Of a DNA stretch of 64,000 bases, positions 55,184 to 64,000 are shown one piece after another. The stretch lies in contig NZ_LMFB01000012.1 of NCBI RefSeq assembly GCF_001426685.1, positions 116,655-180,654 on the forward strand, given 5' to 3'. Position numbers and translations under genes: made by a program. The notes below the pieces were generated by a model. It saw nothing but the letters and a program-made list of their open reading frames with translations, ran no database searches and was not told the DNA's origin. This DNA is from Rhizobium sp. Root483D2 (lineage in GTDB: Bacteria; Pseudomonadota; Alphaproteobacteria; Rhizobiales; Rhizobiaceae). The stretch's first letter is position 1. Each line of letters opens with the position of its first letter.

Positions 55184-56215
55184 ATGCCTGAAACGCAACG
55201 GCCGCTCGCCATCTGCGCACCGGAACCGCGCACGCTGGATCTGATCTTCACCCCGCCTGCGCTGGCGCTTTTGAAGGCAAGATACCGGATCGTCGAGGCG
55301 GATCCGGATGATATTGCCGGGCTTGGCGATGCGATCCTGGGCGAAGCGCGCTACATTATCGGCCAGCCGCCGCTCACAGCCGAAACACTGGCGCGCATGC
55401 CGAACCTTCGCTGCATTCTCAATGTCGAGAGCAATCTCATCAACAACATGCCCTATGAGATCCTGTTTGCCCGCGGCATCCATGTGGTCACGACAGGACA
55501 GGTGTTTGCCGAGCCGGTGGCCGAGATGGGGCTTGCGATGGCGTTGAACATTGCCCGCGGCATCGTCGATGCGGATGTGGATTTTCGCGATGGCCGAGAG
55601 CTTTGGGGCGGCGAGGGCAATGCCAGGGCGCGGCTGCTCTCCGGCGCCGATGTCGGCATCATCGGGTTCGGCGATCTCGGCAAGGCGCTGAACCGCGTAC
55701 TCTCCGGTTTCCGCACCCAGACCCGCGTCTACGATCCCTGGATGCCGGCCTCGATCCTCGTCGATAACGGCGTCGTGCCATCGAGCCTTAAGGATGTGCT
55801 GACAAAGAGCGACTTCATCTTCGTCGTGGCGGCCGTTACCAGCGAGAACCAGCATTTCCTCGGCGCCGAAGCCTTTGCCAGCATGCGGCCGGGCGCTGCC
55901 TTCATCCTGCTCAGCCGCGCCAATGTCGTCGATTTCGACGCGCTGATGGCGGCGGTCGCCAGCGGGCATATCGTTGCGGCAAGCGATGTCTATCCCGATG
56001 AGCCGCTGCCGCTTGCTCATCCCGTCCGCAGCCTCAAGGGTTTCCTGCGCTCCGCCCACCGGGCCGGCGCGCTCGACAGCGCCTTCAAGAAGATGGGCGA
56101 CATGGTGCTGGAGGACATGGACCTCATGGACCGCAACCTGCCGCCGATGCGCTGCAAACGGGCCGAACGCGAGACGGTGTCGCGCATGCGCTCCAAGCCC
56201 GTCAGCGTCAACTGA
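55184..56215 (+). CDS. D-2-hydroxyacid dehydrogenase family protein
   Basis: A 343-aa NAD-dependent oxidoreductase. The cofactor loop is GADVGIIGFGDLGKALNRVL; the catalytic Arg is in LLSRANVVD, Glu in YPDEPLPLAHPV and His in RSAHRAGALDSAF. A hydroxyacid such as glycerate, phosphoglycerate or lactate is the likely substrate. Stand-alone gene. Confidence 0.88.
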   Translation: MPETQRPLAICAPEPRTLDLIFTPPALALLKARYRIVEADPDDIAGLGDAILGEARYIIGQPPLTAETLARMPNLRCILNVESNLINNMPYEILFARGIHVVTTGQVFAEPVAEMGLAMALNIARGIVDADVDFRDGRELWGGEGNARARLLSGADVGIIGFGDLGKALNRVLSGFRTQTRVYDPWMPASILVDNGVVPSSLKDVLTKSDFIFVVAAVTSENQHFLGAEAFASMRPGAAFILLSRANVVDFDALMAAVASGHIVAASDVYPDEPLPLAHPVRSLKGFLRSAHRAGALDSAFKKMGDMVLEDMDLMDRNLPPMRCKRAERETVSRMRSKPVSVN

Positions 56216-56437
56216 CACTGGCGTCGAGCCGCCACCACAGAGATGTTCACCTGATTGGACCTGCGCAACGCACGAACGGGTCAGCGGTTGCCGTCCCCAT
56301 CCAGTCTGTCGTTGTCTCCAAGTCGGCGGGCTTCCCTTGAACATATCCGGTCAAAGGCAGTGTAACGCCTTCAGCCGGATGGGAAAATTCGCGTTTGCCG
56401 GATTGCTTTTAAGGGAAAGTCTTTGCGGTCCATTCCC

Positions 56438-56456
56438 CTGCCGGATGAGCCGGCAG
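56438..56456. terminator. Hairpin 3' of the small gene at 56485
   Basis: CTGCCGG (56438-56444) and CCGGCAG (56450-56456) form a perfect 7-bp hairpin with an ATGAG loop. No T-run follows on either strand, so a terminator role is uncertain. Confidence 0.3.
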
Positions 56457-56484
56457 CAGCATCCGAGCGATAAACCGCGTTGGT

Positions 56485-56691
56485 CTACTCACCGCTGACC
56501 CGGCGCATCGCCGCCAGGATCGAGCCCTTGGTGCCATGGCCGGTCTTGTAGAGGCCGAGCATGACGGTGGCGACGTCGCGGCCGTCATCGCTGTCCACTT
56601 CCGTGCGGGTATGCTCGCACCATTCTTCCAGCGCGCCGCACACCACTTCGATTTCACTCTGATTCAAGGCCATGTCCGATAGAAACGACAT
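56485..56691 (-). CDS. Small helical protein of unknown function
   Basis: A 68-aa soluble protein (LNQSEIEVVCGALEEWCEHT, DVATVMLGLYKTGHGTKGSI) with two cysteines. Codon use and GC match the neighbours. Unknown; conserved-looking short protein. Confidence 0.55.
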   Translation of the reverse strand: MSFLSDMALNQSEIEVVCGALEEWCEHTRTEVDSDDGRDVATVMLGLYKTGHGTKGSILAAMRRVSGE

Positions 56692-56840
56692 CGCTCCACC
56701 CTATCGTTCGAAACACACCCATTTCGACCGGTAGCTTATAGCTTTGAGAAACGATGGCAATTGCCAGATCTAGGGGTCCTAAGCCGGAGAACGACCGGCC
56801 GGACAGTGCCGTTGCCGATCAGACTCAAGCGTCGTTCCGG

Positions 56841-57029
56841 TCATTCCGCCCTTGCGGCGGAGGCTTCGACCAGCGAGGCGGCGATTGCCATGGCAAGGAG
56901 CTTGCCCTTGGCCCTTACCGCGCCGCTGTCAAAGTCGCGCGCCGACAAGGCAAGGTCCATGCCCTCGCGCATCAGAATTTGTTGTGCCCTGTAAACTGCC
57001 CAGTTTTCGACGTCGTCACGCTTCTGCAT
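56841..57029 (-). CDS. Small protein of unknown function
   Basis: A 62-aa frame (KRDDVENWAVYRAQQILMRE, ending ASLVEASAARAE) with a GGGGGG ribosome site before the ATG. Coding is plausible from codon use, but unconfirmed. Confidence 0.45.
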   Translation of the reverse strand: MQKRDDVENWAVYRAQQILMREGMDLALSARDFDSGAVRAKGKLLAMAIAASLVEASAARAE

Positions 57030-57195
57030 CGCGCTGCCCCCCGGCTAAATCATTTAGCGTTGTCGTTCTGCTCTCAATCCGGCCTGAACGCAGGCACATG
57101 AGGCGAATCACCCGAGCACGCAGACAGAATGCGGCATTTCCGCGAAATCGGAAGCACAACTTTTCAGCGATGAAAAATTATGGCGAATTCACCCC

Positions 57196-59337
57196 TCACG
57201 CGTTGCGCAGCCGGCCTTCCAAGAGGTCAAGAACCGCCCTTCCGGCTTCCATGACATTGGTGCCGGGGCCGAAGACGGCGGCAACGCCATGGTCGAGCAG
57301 GAACTGGTAATCCTGGCGCGGCACGACGCCGCCGACCACGACGATAATATCCGCAGCACCCTTGGCTTTCAGCGCCTCGATCAGCTGCGGCGCCAGCGTC
57401 TTGTGGCCCGCGGCAAGCGACGACATGCCGATGACATGCACCTGGGCGCTGACAGCCATATCGGCCGCCTCTTCCGGCGTCTGGAACAGCGGGCCGGCCA
57501 GCACATCGAAGCCTATATCGCCAAAAGCCGAGGCGATGATCTTGGCGCCGCGATCATGGCCGTCCTGGCCAAGCTTGGCGACCATGATCTTCGGCTTGCG
57601 GCCGGTCGTCTGCGAAAAGCCGGACAGCCGGGCGGACAGCACTGCCAGTTCCGGCTCGTCCTTGTAAGCATCGCCATAGATATCGCTGACGACTTCGGGA
57701 ACGGCGGTGTGATCGCCGAAGACGATGCGCAGCGCATCGGAGATTTCGCCAACGGTGGCACGGGCGCGGGCAGCGGTGACGGCCGCTTCTAGGATGTTGC
57801 CATCACCGGTGCGGGCAATCTGCGTCAACGCTTCCAGCGCTGCCTGGACCTCGGCGCTGTCGCGGCGTTTGCGCGTCTCTTCGATGCGCCTGATCTGGGC
57901 GGTGCGCACCGCGGCATTGTCGATATCCAGAATGTCGAGATCGTCCTCGCTCTCCAGCCGGTATTTGTTGACGCCGACGATGACCTCTTCGCCCTTGTCG
58001 ACGGCGGCCTGGCGGCGGGTGGCCGCCTGTTCGATCAACCGCTTGGGCAGGCCGTCGGCCACCGCCTTGGTCATGCCGCCGAGCGCCTCGACCTCTTCCA
58101 TCAGCGCCCAGGCCTTGTCAGCAAGCTCGGCCGTCAGGCTCTCGACATAATATGAGCCGGCTAATGGATCGACAACCTTGGTGACGCCGGTCTCGTGCTG
58201 CAGGATCAACTGGGTGTTGCGGGCAATGCGCGAGGAGAATTCGGTAGGCAGCGCAATGGCTTCGTCGAAGGAGTTGGTGTGCAGAGACTGGGTGCCGCCG
58301 AGCACCGCCGACATCGCCTCGAATGCGGTGCGGATAATGTTGTTGTAAGGGTCCTGTTCCTGCAGGGAGACACCCGATGTCTGGCAATGGGTACGCAGCA
58401 TCAGCGAGGACTGTTTCTTGGGATGAAAGCCTTCCATGATGCGGGTCCAGAGCAGCCGGGCGGCGCGCAGCTTGGCGGCTTCCATGAAGAAATTCATGCC
58501 GATGGCAAAGAAGAACGACAAGCGGCCGGCGAATTCATCGACACTCAACCCCTTGGCGATGGCAGCACGGACATATTCGCGGCCATCGGCGAGCGTAAAG
58601 GCCAGTTCCTGCACCAGCGTCGCCCCGGCCTCCTGCATGTGATAGCCGGAAATCGAGATTGAGTTGAACTTCGGCATTTCGCGGGCGGTATAGTCGATGA
58701 TATCGGCAACGATCCGCATCGAGGGTTCGGGCGGATAGATATAGGTGTTGCGAACCATGAACTCCTTGAGAATGTCGTTCTGGATCGTTCCCGACAAGTG
58801 CGCACGCGGCACGCCCTGCTCCTCACCCGCCACGATGAAGGAGGCCAGGATCGGGACGACGGCGCCGTTCATGGTCATCGAGACGGATATTTTTTCCAGC
58901 GGTATGCCGTCGAACAGGATCTTCATGTCCTCGACCGAATCGATCGCCACACCGGCCTTGCCGACGTCGCCCTCGACGCGCGGATGATCCGAATCGTAAC
59001 CGCGATGGGTGGCCAGGTCGAAGGCGACGGAAACGCCCTGCTGGCCGCCCGCCAGCGCCTTGCGGTAAAAGGCATTCGAGGCTTCGGCGGTGGAAAAGCC
59101 GGCATATTGCCGGATGGTCCAGGGCCGCCCGGCATACATGGTGGCGCGCGGGCCGCGGGTGAAGGGGGACAGCCCCGGCAGCGAGCCGAGATGACCAGCG
59201 GCTTCAAGATCGGCCTCGGTATAGAGCGGCTTGACGGCAATGCCCTCCGGCGTCTGCCAGGTGAGCGTCTCGGGCGGGGATTTCAGCTCGCGTTCGGCAA
59301 GGCTTGCCCAGTCGGCGAGGGGGTGTTTATCGGACAT
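57196..59337 (-). CDS. scpA: Methylmalonyl-CoA mutase
   Basis: Adenosylcobalamin-dependent rearrangement of methylmalonyl-CoA to succinyl-CoA, the last step of propionate use. The protein is about 713 aa, a full single-chain mutase: the catalytic TIM barrel ([35 protein letters not shown]) and the B12-binding C-terminal domain with the DxHxxG motif in [14 protein letters not shown]. The ATG at 59337 ([13 protein letters not shown]) is preferred to one nine codons upstream. Confidence 0.95.
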   Translation of the reverse strand: MSDKHPLADWASLAERELKSPPETLTWQTPEGIAVKPLYTEADLEAAGHLGSLPGLSPFTRGPRATMYAGRPWTIRQYAGFSTAEASNAFYRKALAGGQQGVSVAFDLATHRGYDSDHPRVEGDVGKAGVAIDSVEDMKILFDGIPLEKISVSMTMNGAVVPILASFIVAGEEQGVPRAHLSGTIQNDILKEFMVRNTYIYPPEPSMRIVADIIDYTAREMPKFNSISISGYHMQEAGATLVQELAFTLADGREYVRAAIAKGLSVDEFAGRLSFFFAIGMNFFMEAAKLRAARLLWTRIMEGFHPKKQSSLMLRTHCQTSGVSLQEQDPYNNIIRTAFEAMSAVLGGTQSLHTNSFDEAIALPTEFSSRIARNTQLILQHETGVTKVVDPLAGSYYVESLTAELADKAWALMEEVEALGGMTKAVADGLPKRLIEQAATRRQAAVDKGEEVIVGVNKYRLESEDDLDILDIDNAAVRTAQIRRIEETRKRRDSAEVQAALEALTQIARTGDGNILEAAVTAARARATVGEISDALRIVFGDHTAVPEVVSDIYGDAYKDEPELAVLSARLSGFSQTTGRKPKIMVAKLGQDGHDRGAKIIASAFGDIGFDVLAGPLFQTPEEAADMAVSAQVHVIGMSSLAAGHKTLAPQLIEALKAKGAADIIVVVGGVVPRQDYQFLLDHGVAAVFGPGTNVMEAGRAVLDLLEGRLRNA

Positions 59338-59384
59338 GCTCTGCATCCCTTTATTCGTCAACATGCGGCGGTTGGCCCGGTCTG

Positions 59385-59420
59385 ATCTCCCCCTTGAGGT
59401 GGAGATGTCGGTGAACCGAC
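59385..59420. repeat. Palindromic repeat fragment
   Basis: ATCTCC..GTGGAGAT and GTCGG-TGAA-CCGAC hairpins in tandem match one half of the element at 20027-20157. Probably a partial copy of the same repeat family. Confidence 0.65.
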
Positions 59421-59441
59421 AGAGGCGGTAAGCATCATTCT

Positions 59442-59617
59442 CCCCTCACCAACAAAATCTAAGACTTAGCTAAAGCTAAGATCTTGATTTTGTATCCTCT
59501 CCCGCAAGGGGAGAGGTAGGACCCCGAGCTTTCCACATCGTACCTCTCCCCCTGCGGGAGAGGAAGCAATTTCAACATCTTAGCTTCAGCTAAGTGTTAG
59601 AAATTGCAGGTGAGGGG
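59442..59617. repeat. RIME-like mosaic palindromic element
   Basis: A 176-base intergenic element with perfect 9-base inverted ends (CCCCTCACC / GGTGAGGGG). It contains two long hairpins, one with ACAAAATC/GATTTTGT and CTTAGCT/AGCTAAG arms, the other with GCAATTTC/GAAATTGC and CTTAGCT/AGCTAAG arms, plus CCTCTCCC-rich pieces between. This resembles rhizobial intergenic mosaic elements in layout; family identity is inference. Confidence 0.7.
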
Positions 59618-59624
59618 CTCACTT

Positions 59625-61628
<2,004 letters not shown>

Positions 61629-61644
61629 GGGTGGCTGCCCTCGC

Positions 61645-62055
61645 TCATTCCGCAGTTTTCCGGGTGCTGCGCGCAGCGCCTGCATCCGTCTTCTCGTCCT
61701 CGAACGCCTGCGGGAAATTCTTGCGGGCGAGCGGCTCGTTGAACTTCAGGAGCGCCTCGTAGGAGGCCGGATCGAAGCCGCGTTCGGCCGGAAGCAATTC
61801 GCGGCCGAACAGGCGGCAGAGCCGCTCGCCGTCGAGATTGCCGCGTTGGAACGGCGCCGTGCCGAAATACTGCCACAGCGCCTGCACGAAGCCGATATCG
61901 GCAAGTGCCACCGATTGATCCATGGTCCGGTGCCGCGGCCAGGCCGTCAGCGGCGTGACCTTGGAATTGGCCCGGCGCAGGGTGAACTGCCACTGGGTTC
62001 CGAGCAGGCCGGCGGGAAAGCCGCGATGCTTGGGCATTTCGGGGGTCTTGGCCAT
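61645..62055 (-). CDS. Unknown protein, tandem paralog 1 in the propionate cluster
   Basis: A 136-aa protein (PEMPKHRGFPAGLLGTQWQF, RGNLDGERLCRLFGRELLPA, FDPASYEALLKFNEPLARKN). It is clearly related, by eye near half identical, to the next gene downstream in coordinates (62060-62437). The function is unknown. Gaps of 16 and 4 bases to pccA and the paralog suggest one operon. Confidence 0.8.
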   Translation of the reverse strand: MAKTPEMPKHRGFPAGLLGTQWQFTLRRANSKVTPLTAWPRHRTMDQSVALADIGFVQALWQYFGTAPFQRGNLDGERLCRLFGRELLPAERGFDPASYEALLKFNEPLARKNFPQAFEDEKTDAGAARSTRKTAE

Positions 62056-62059
62056 GGTC

Positions 62060-62437
62060 TCAGATTTCCATCACGTCTTCGAAGGCTTCCGGGAAACTCT
62101 TGCGCGCCACCTTTTCATTGATGCGCAGCAGGGCTTCATAGGAGGTGGGATCGAACGGCTCTGCCGCCGGCACGACCTCGCGGCCGAACAGAAGGTTGAG
62201 CCGTCCGGCGTCGAGATTGCCGCGCTCGAAAGGCTCTGCGCCGAAATGGTGCCAGAGCGCATGCAAAAAGGCGGCATCGACCTTTTGTTCGATCGAGTTC
62301 GGGCGGGCGAGGCGCTGCAGCACCTTGAGCGGCGTCACGCCCTTCTCGTTTGCCCGGCGGATGGTGAAATGATGGCCATGGCCCGGCAAGCCGGAGGGAA
62401 AACCCCTGTGTTTCGTCATCTCGGGCCGTTTGGCCAT
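62060..62437 (-). CDS. Unknown protein, tandem paralog 2 in the propionate cluster
   Basis: A 125-aa paralog of the gene at 61645, sharing PEM-KHRGFP-GL-G, RGNLD--RL--LFGRE--P and FDP-SYEALL--NE--ARK-FP-AFED. AAGGAGA lies before the ATG at 62437. Unknown function; the conserved GFPxGL and FGRE stretches could be binding loops. Confidence 0.82.
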   Translation of the reverse strand: MAKRPEMTKHRGFPSGLPGHGHHFTIRRANEKGVTPLKVLQRLARPNSIEQKVDAAFLHALWHHFGAEPFERGNLDAGRLNLLFGREVVPAAEPFDPTSYEALLRINEKVARKSFPEAFEDVMEI

Positions 62438-62447
62438 CTTGGTCTCC

Positions 62448-63368
62448 TTACGCCTTGGCCGCGCCGTTCGGGGCGATCTTGTCCTGCGTCTTCGTCTCGA
62501 AGTCGGAGGCGTCGTGGCGCTCATGCAGCTGTTCTGAGAGGTCGCCGTTCAGGCGGTTGACCATGCGGCCGCGCTTGACTGCGGGGCGGGCCGCGATCTC
62601 GGCCGTCCAGCGCTGCACATGCTTGTAGCTCTGCACATCGAGGAAGGTGCCGGCATCGCCATAGGCCTGGCCGAGCGCCAGATTGCCGTACCAGGGCCAG
62701 GTCGCCATGTCGGCGATGGTATAGTCAGAGCCCGCGAGGAACTGATTGTTTGCCAGATGCCGGTCGAGCACGTCGAGCTGACGCTTCACCTCCATGGCAT
62801 AACGGTCGATGGCATATTTGATATGGATCGGCGCATAGGCATAGAAATGGCCAAAACCGCCGCCGAGGAACGGCGCCGAGCCCATCTGCCAGAACAGCCA
62901 GTTGAATGTCTCGGTGCGGGCGCGAAGCTCCGTCGGCAGGAAGGCGCCGAACTTTTCAGCGAGATAGAGCAGGATCGAAGCGGATTCGAACACGCGCACC
63001 GGCTCGCCGCCGCCCTTCGGGCCGTGGTCCATCAGTGCCGGGATTTTCGAGTTCGGGTTGACGTCGACAAAGCCTGAACCGAACTGGTCGCCATCGCCGA
63101 TCCGGATCGGCCAGGCGTCGTATTCGGCATCGGTGTGACCCGCTTCCAACAGCTCTTCCAGCATGATCGTGACCTTGACGCCGTTCGGCGTCGCCAGCGA
63201 ATAGAGCTGCAGCGGATGCTTGCCGGTCGGCAGCGGCTTGTCCTGCGTTGCTCCGGCGATCGGCCGATTGATATTGGCGAATGCGCCGCCATTGCCCTTG
63301 TCCCATGTCCAGACTTTGGGAACTTCGTAACCGGCGGGAAAATTATCGGCGGGGTTTTTTTCGGTCAT
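62448..63368 (-). CDS. yghU: Glutathione S-transferase, YghU/nu-class type
   Basis: A 306-aa GST-fold protein. The N-terminal thioredoxin domain (LYSLATPNGVKVTIMLEELL) and helical C-terminal domain (FWQMGSAPFLGGGFGHFYAY, AGSDYTIADMATWPWYGNLA) match E. coli YghU, a glutathione-linked disulfide reductase/peroxidase. The start MTEKNPADNFPAGYEV at 63368 fits the family. It lies inside the propionate cluster but need not be functionally linked. Confidence 0.92.
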   Translation of the reverse strand: MTEKNPADNFPAGYEVPKVWTWDKGNGGAFANINRPIAGATQDKPLPTGKHPLQLYSLATPNGVKVTIMLEELLEAGHTDAEYDAWPIRIGDGDQFGSGFVDVNPNSKIPALMDHGPKGGGEPVRVFESASILLYLAEKFGAFLPTELRARTETFNWLFWQMGSAPFLGGGFGHFYAYAPIHIKYAIDRYAMEVKRQLDVLDRHLANNQFLAGSDYTIADMATWPWYGNLALGQAYGDAGTFLDVQSYKHVQRWTAEIAARPAVKRGRMVNRLNGDLSEQLHERHDASDFETKTQDKIAPNGAAKA

Positions 63369-63493
63369 GGGTTTTGGGTCCTTGATAGCGGGGATGTGCG
63401 CGAGAGGAGAGCACAAAAGGGATATGGGAAGCCAGCCAGGGGTTTCGCTAGCACTGATCGTCACTTTTCTCCCAAGGCGTCATTTTCTTCTCT

Positions 63494-63581
63494 GTCATCT
63501 TCGGGCTTGACCCGAGGATCCATGCCCGGCATTGCGGCGGAGTGTGTGGCTGTGGATCCTCGGGTCAAGCCCGAGGATGAC
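63494..63581. repeat. Palindromic element with 29-bp arms
   Basis: Arms at 63494-63522 and 63553-63581 match in 28 of 29 positions around a 30-base centre. The core TCGGGCTTGACCCGAGGATC is itself partly palindromic and is a common intergenic repeat of Rhizobiaceae. It separates yghU from pccB. Confidence 0.8.
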
Positions 63582-63607
63582 GGCTGAGCGTTGTGGCGCA
63601 TCCTACC

Positions 63608-64000
63608 TCACAACGGGATCGTATCGTGCTTGCGCCACAGCTGCTCCTGCCGCTTGCCGCGCAGCGAGGCAAAGGCGCGGGCGATGCGGCGGCGTGACGA
63701 GTGGGGCATGATCACTTCGTCGATGAAGCCGCGTTCGGCGGCCTTGAACGGGTTGGCGAAGTTGACCTCGTATTCTGCCGTGCGCGCGGCGATTTTTTCC
63801 GCGTCGCCCAGTTCGGAGCGGTAGAGGATTTCGGTGGCGCCCTTGGCGCCCATCACGGCGATTTCGGCGGTCGGCCAGGCATAGTTGACGTCGGCGCCAA
63901 TATGTTTGGAGGCCATGACGTCATAGGCGCCGCCATAGGCCTTGCGGGTGATCAGCGTCACCATCGGCACCGTCGCCTGGCTATAGGCGAACAAAAGCTT
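63608..64000 (-). CDS. pccB: Propionyl-CoA carboxylase, beta subunit (3' part only)
   Basis: The window end cuts this gene; only the C-terminal ~130 residues are present. They show [51 protein letters not shown] and [20 protein letters not shown], the end of a carboxyltransferase beta subunit. It transfers carboxyl from biotin to propionyl-CoA. The real start lies beyond 64000. Confidence 0.95.
   Translation of the reverse strand, partial: KLLFAYSQATVPMVTLITRKAYGGAYDVMASKHIGADVNYAWPTAEIAVMGAKGATEILYRSELGDAEKIAARTAEYEVNFANPFKAAERGFIDEVIMPHSSRRRIARAFASLRGKRQEQLWRKHDTIPL

Overview
The window reads as chromosomal DNA of an alphaproteobacterium in the Rhizobiaceae (Rhizobium/Agrobacterium/Allorhizobium type). 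Evidence: GC-rich coding sequence throughout, the divergent pair irr / fabA-fabB-fabI, the block rbfA-truB-rpsO-pnp, the surface-polysaccharide pair lpsL-rkpK, a TIGR02300-family acidic protein next to cmk-rpsA, and intergenic palindromic repeats of the kind scattered through rhizobial genomes. The species cannot be fixed from the sequence alone.

Layout. 0.1-4.6 kb: an ECF sigma / anti-sigma pair, a secreted cysteine-rich protein, a GNAT acetyltransferase with an XRE-cupin regulator, and an MFS permease. 4.6-9 kb: lepA, a ccdAB toxin-antitoxin module under a palindromic operator, glutathione-independent formaldehyde dehydrogenase and a GFA-fold protein. 9-15 kb: an exported pentapeptide-repeat protein, a glutamine amidotransferase, rbfA, an unknown gene, truB, an HWE-type sensor kinase and an SH3 protein. 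15-19.5 kb: rpsO, pnp and an RsmC-like methyltransferase. 19.5-25.5 kb: a HicB antitoxin without a recognisable toxin, a palindromic repeat, htpG and the unsaturated fatty acid genes fabI-fabB-fabA divergent from irr. 25.5-33 kb: membrane and hydrolase genes, then lpsL-rkpK. 33-42.5 kb: sulfur uptake, with metQNI (methionine importer), an FMN monooxygenase divergent from tauABC, and a Crp/Fnr regulator. 42.5-45 kb: an SDR, then a lower-GC patch holding a Panacea-domain (DUF4065) antitoxin gene overlapping an unrecognised gene, lying against the 3' end of tRNA-Ala(GGC). 45-54.6 kb: a TIGR02300 protein, cmk, rpsA, two large acidic low-complexity proteins on either side of nadV and a DUF6665 gene, and an RNase D-like exonuclease. 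54.6-57 kb: small unknowns and a 2-hydroxyacid dehydrogenase. 57.2-64 kb: a minus-strand propionyl-CoA/methylmalonyl-CoA cluster (pccB, cut by the window end; a YghU-type GST; two tandem paralogous unknowns; pccA; methylmalonyl-CoA mutase), with palindromic repeats in its gaps.

Most genes are housekeeping or ordinary metabolism. The best candidate for something undescribed is the Panacea module at 43.5-44.9 kb, whose partner I cannot assign to a known toxin family. Next are the tandem paralogs inside the propionate cluster, the two large acidic proteins around nadV, the ccdAB operator, and a structured leader upstream of metQ. Start codons were moved downstream of the longest possible reading frame wherever a ribosome binding site or family alignment favoured it. 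All family assignments come from reading motifs, not from database searches.
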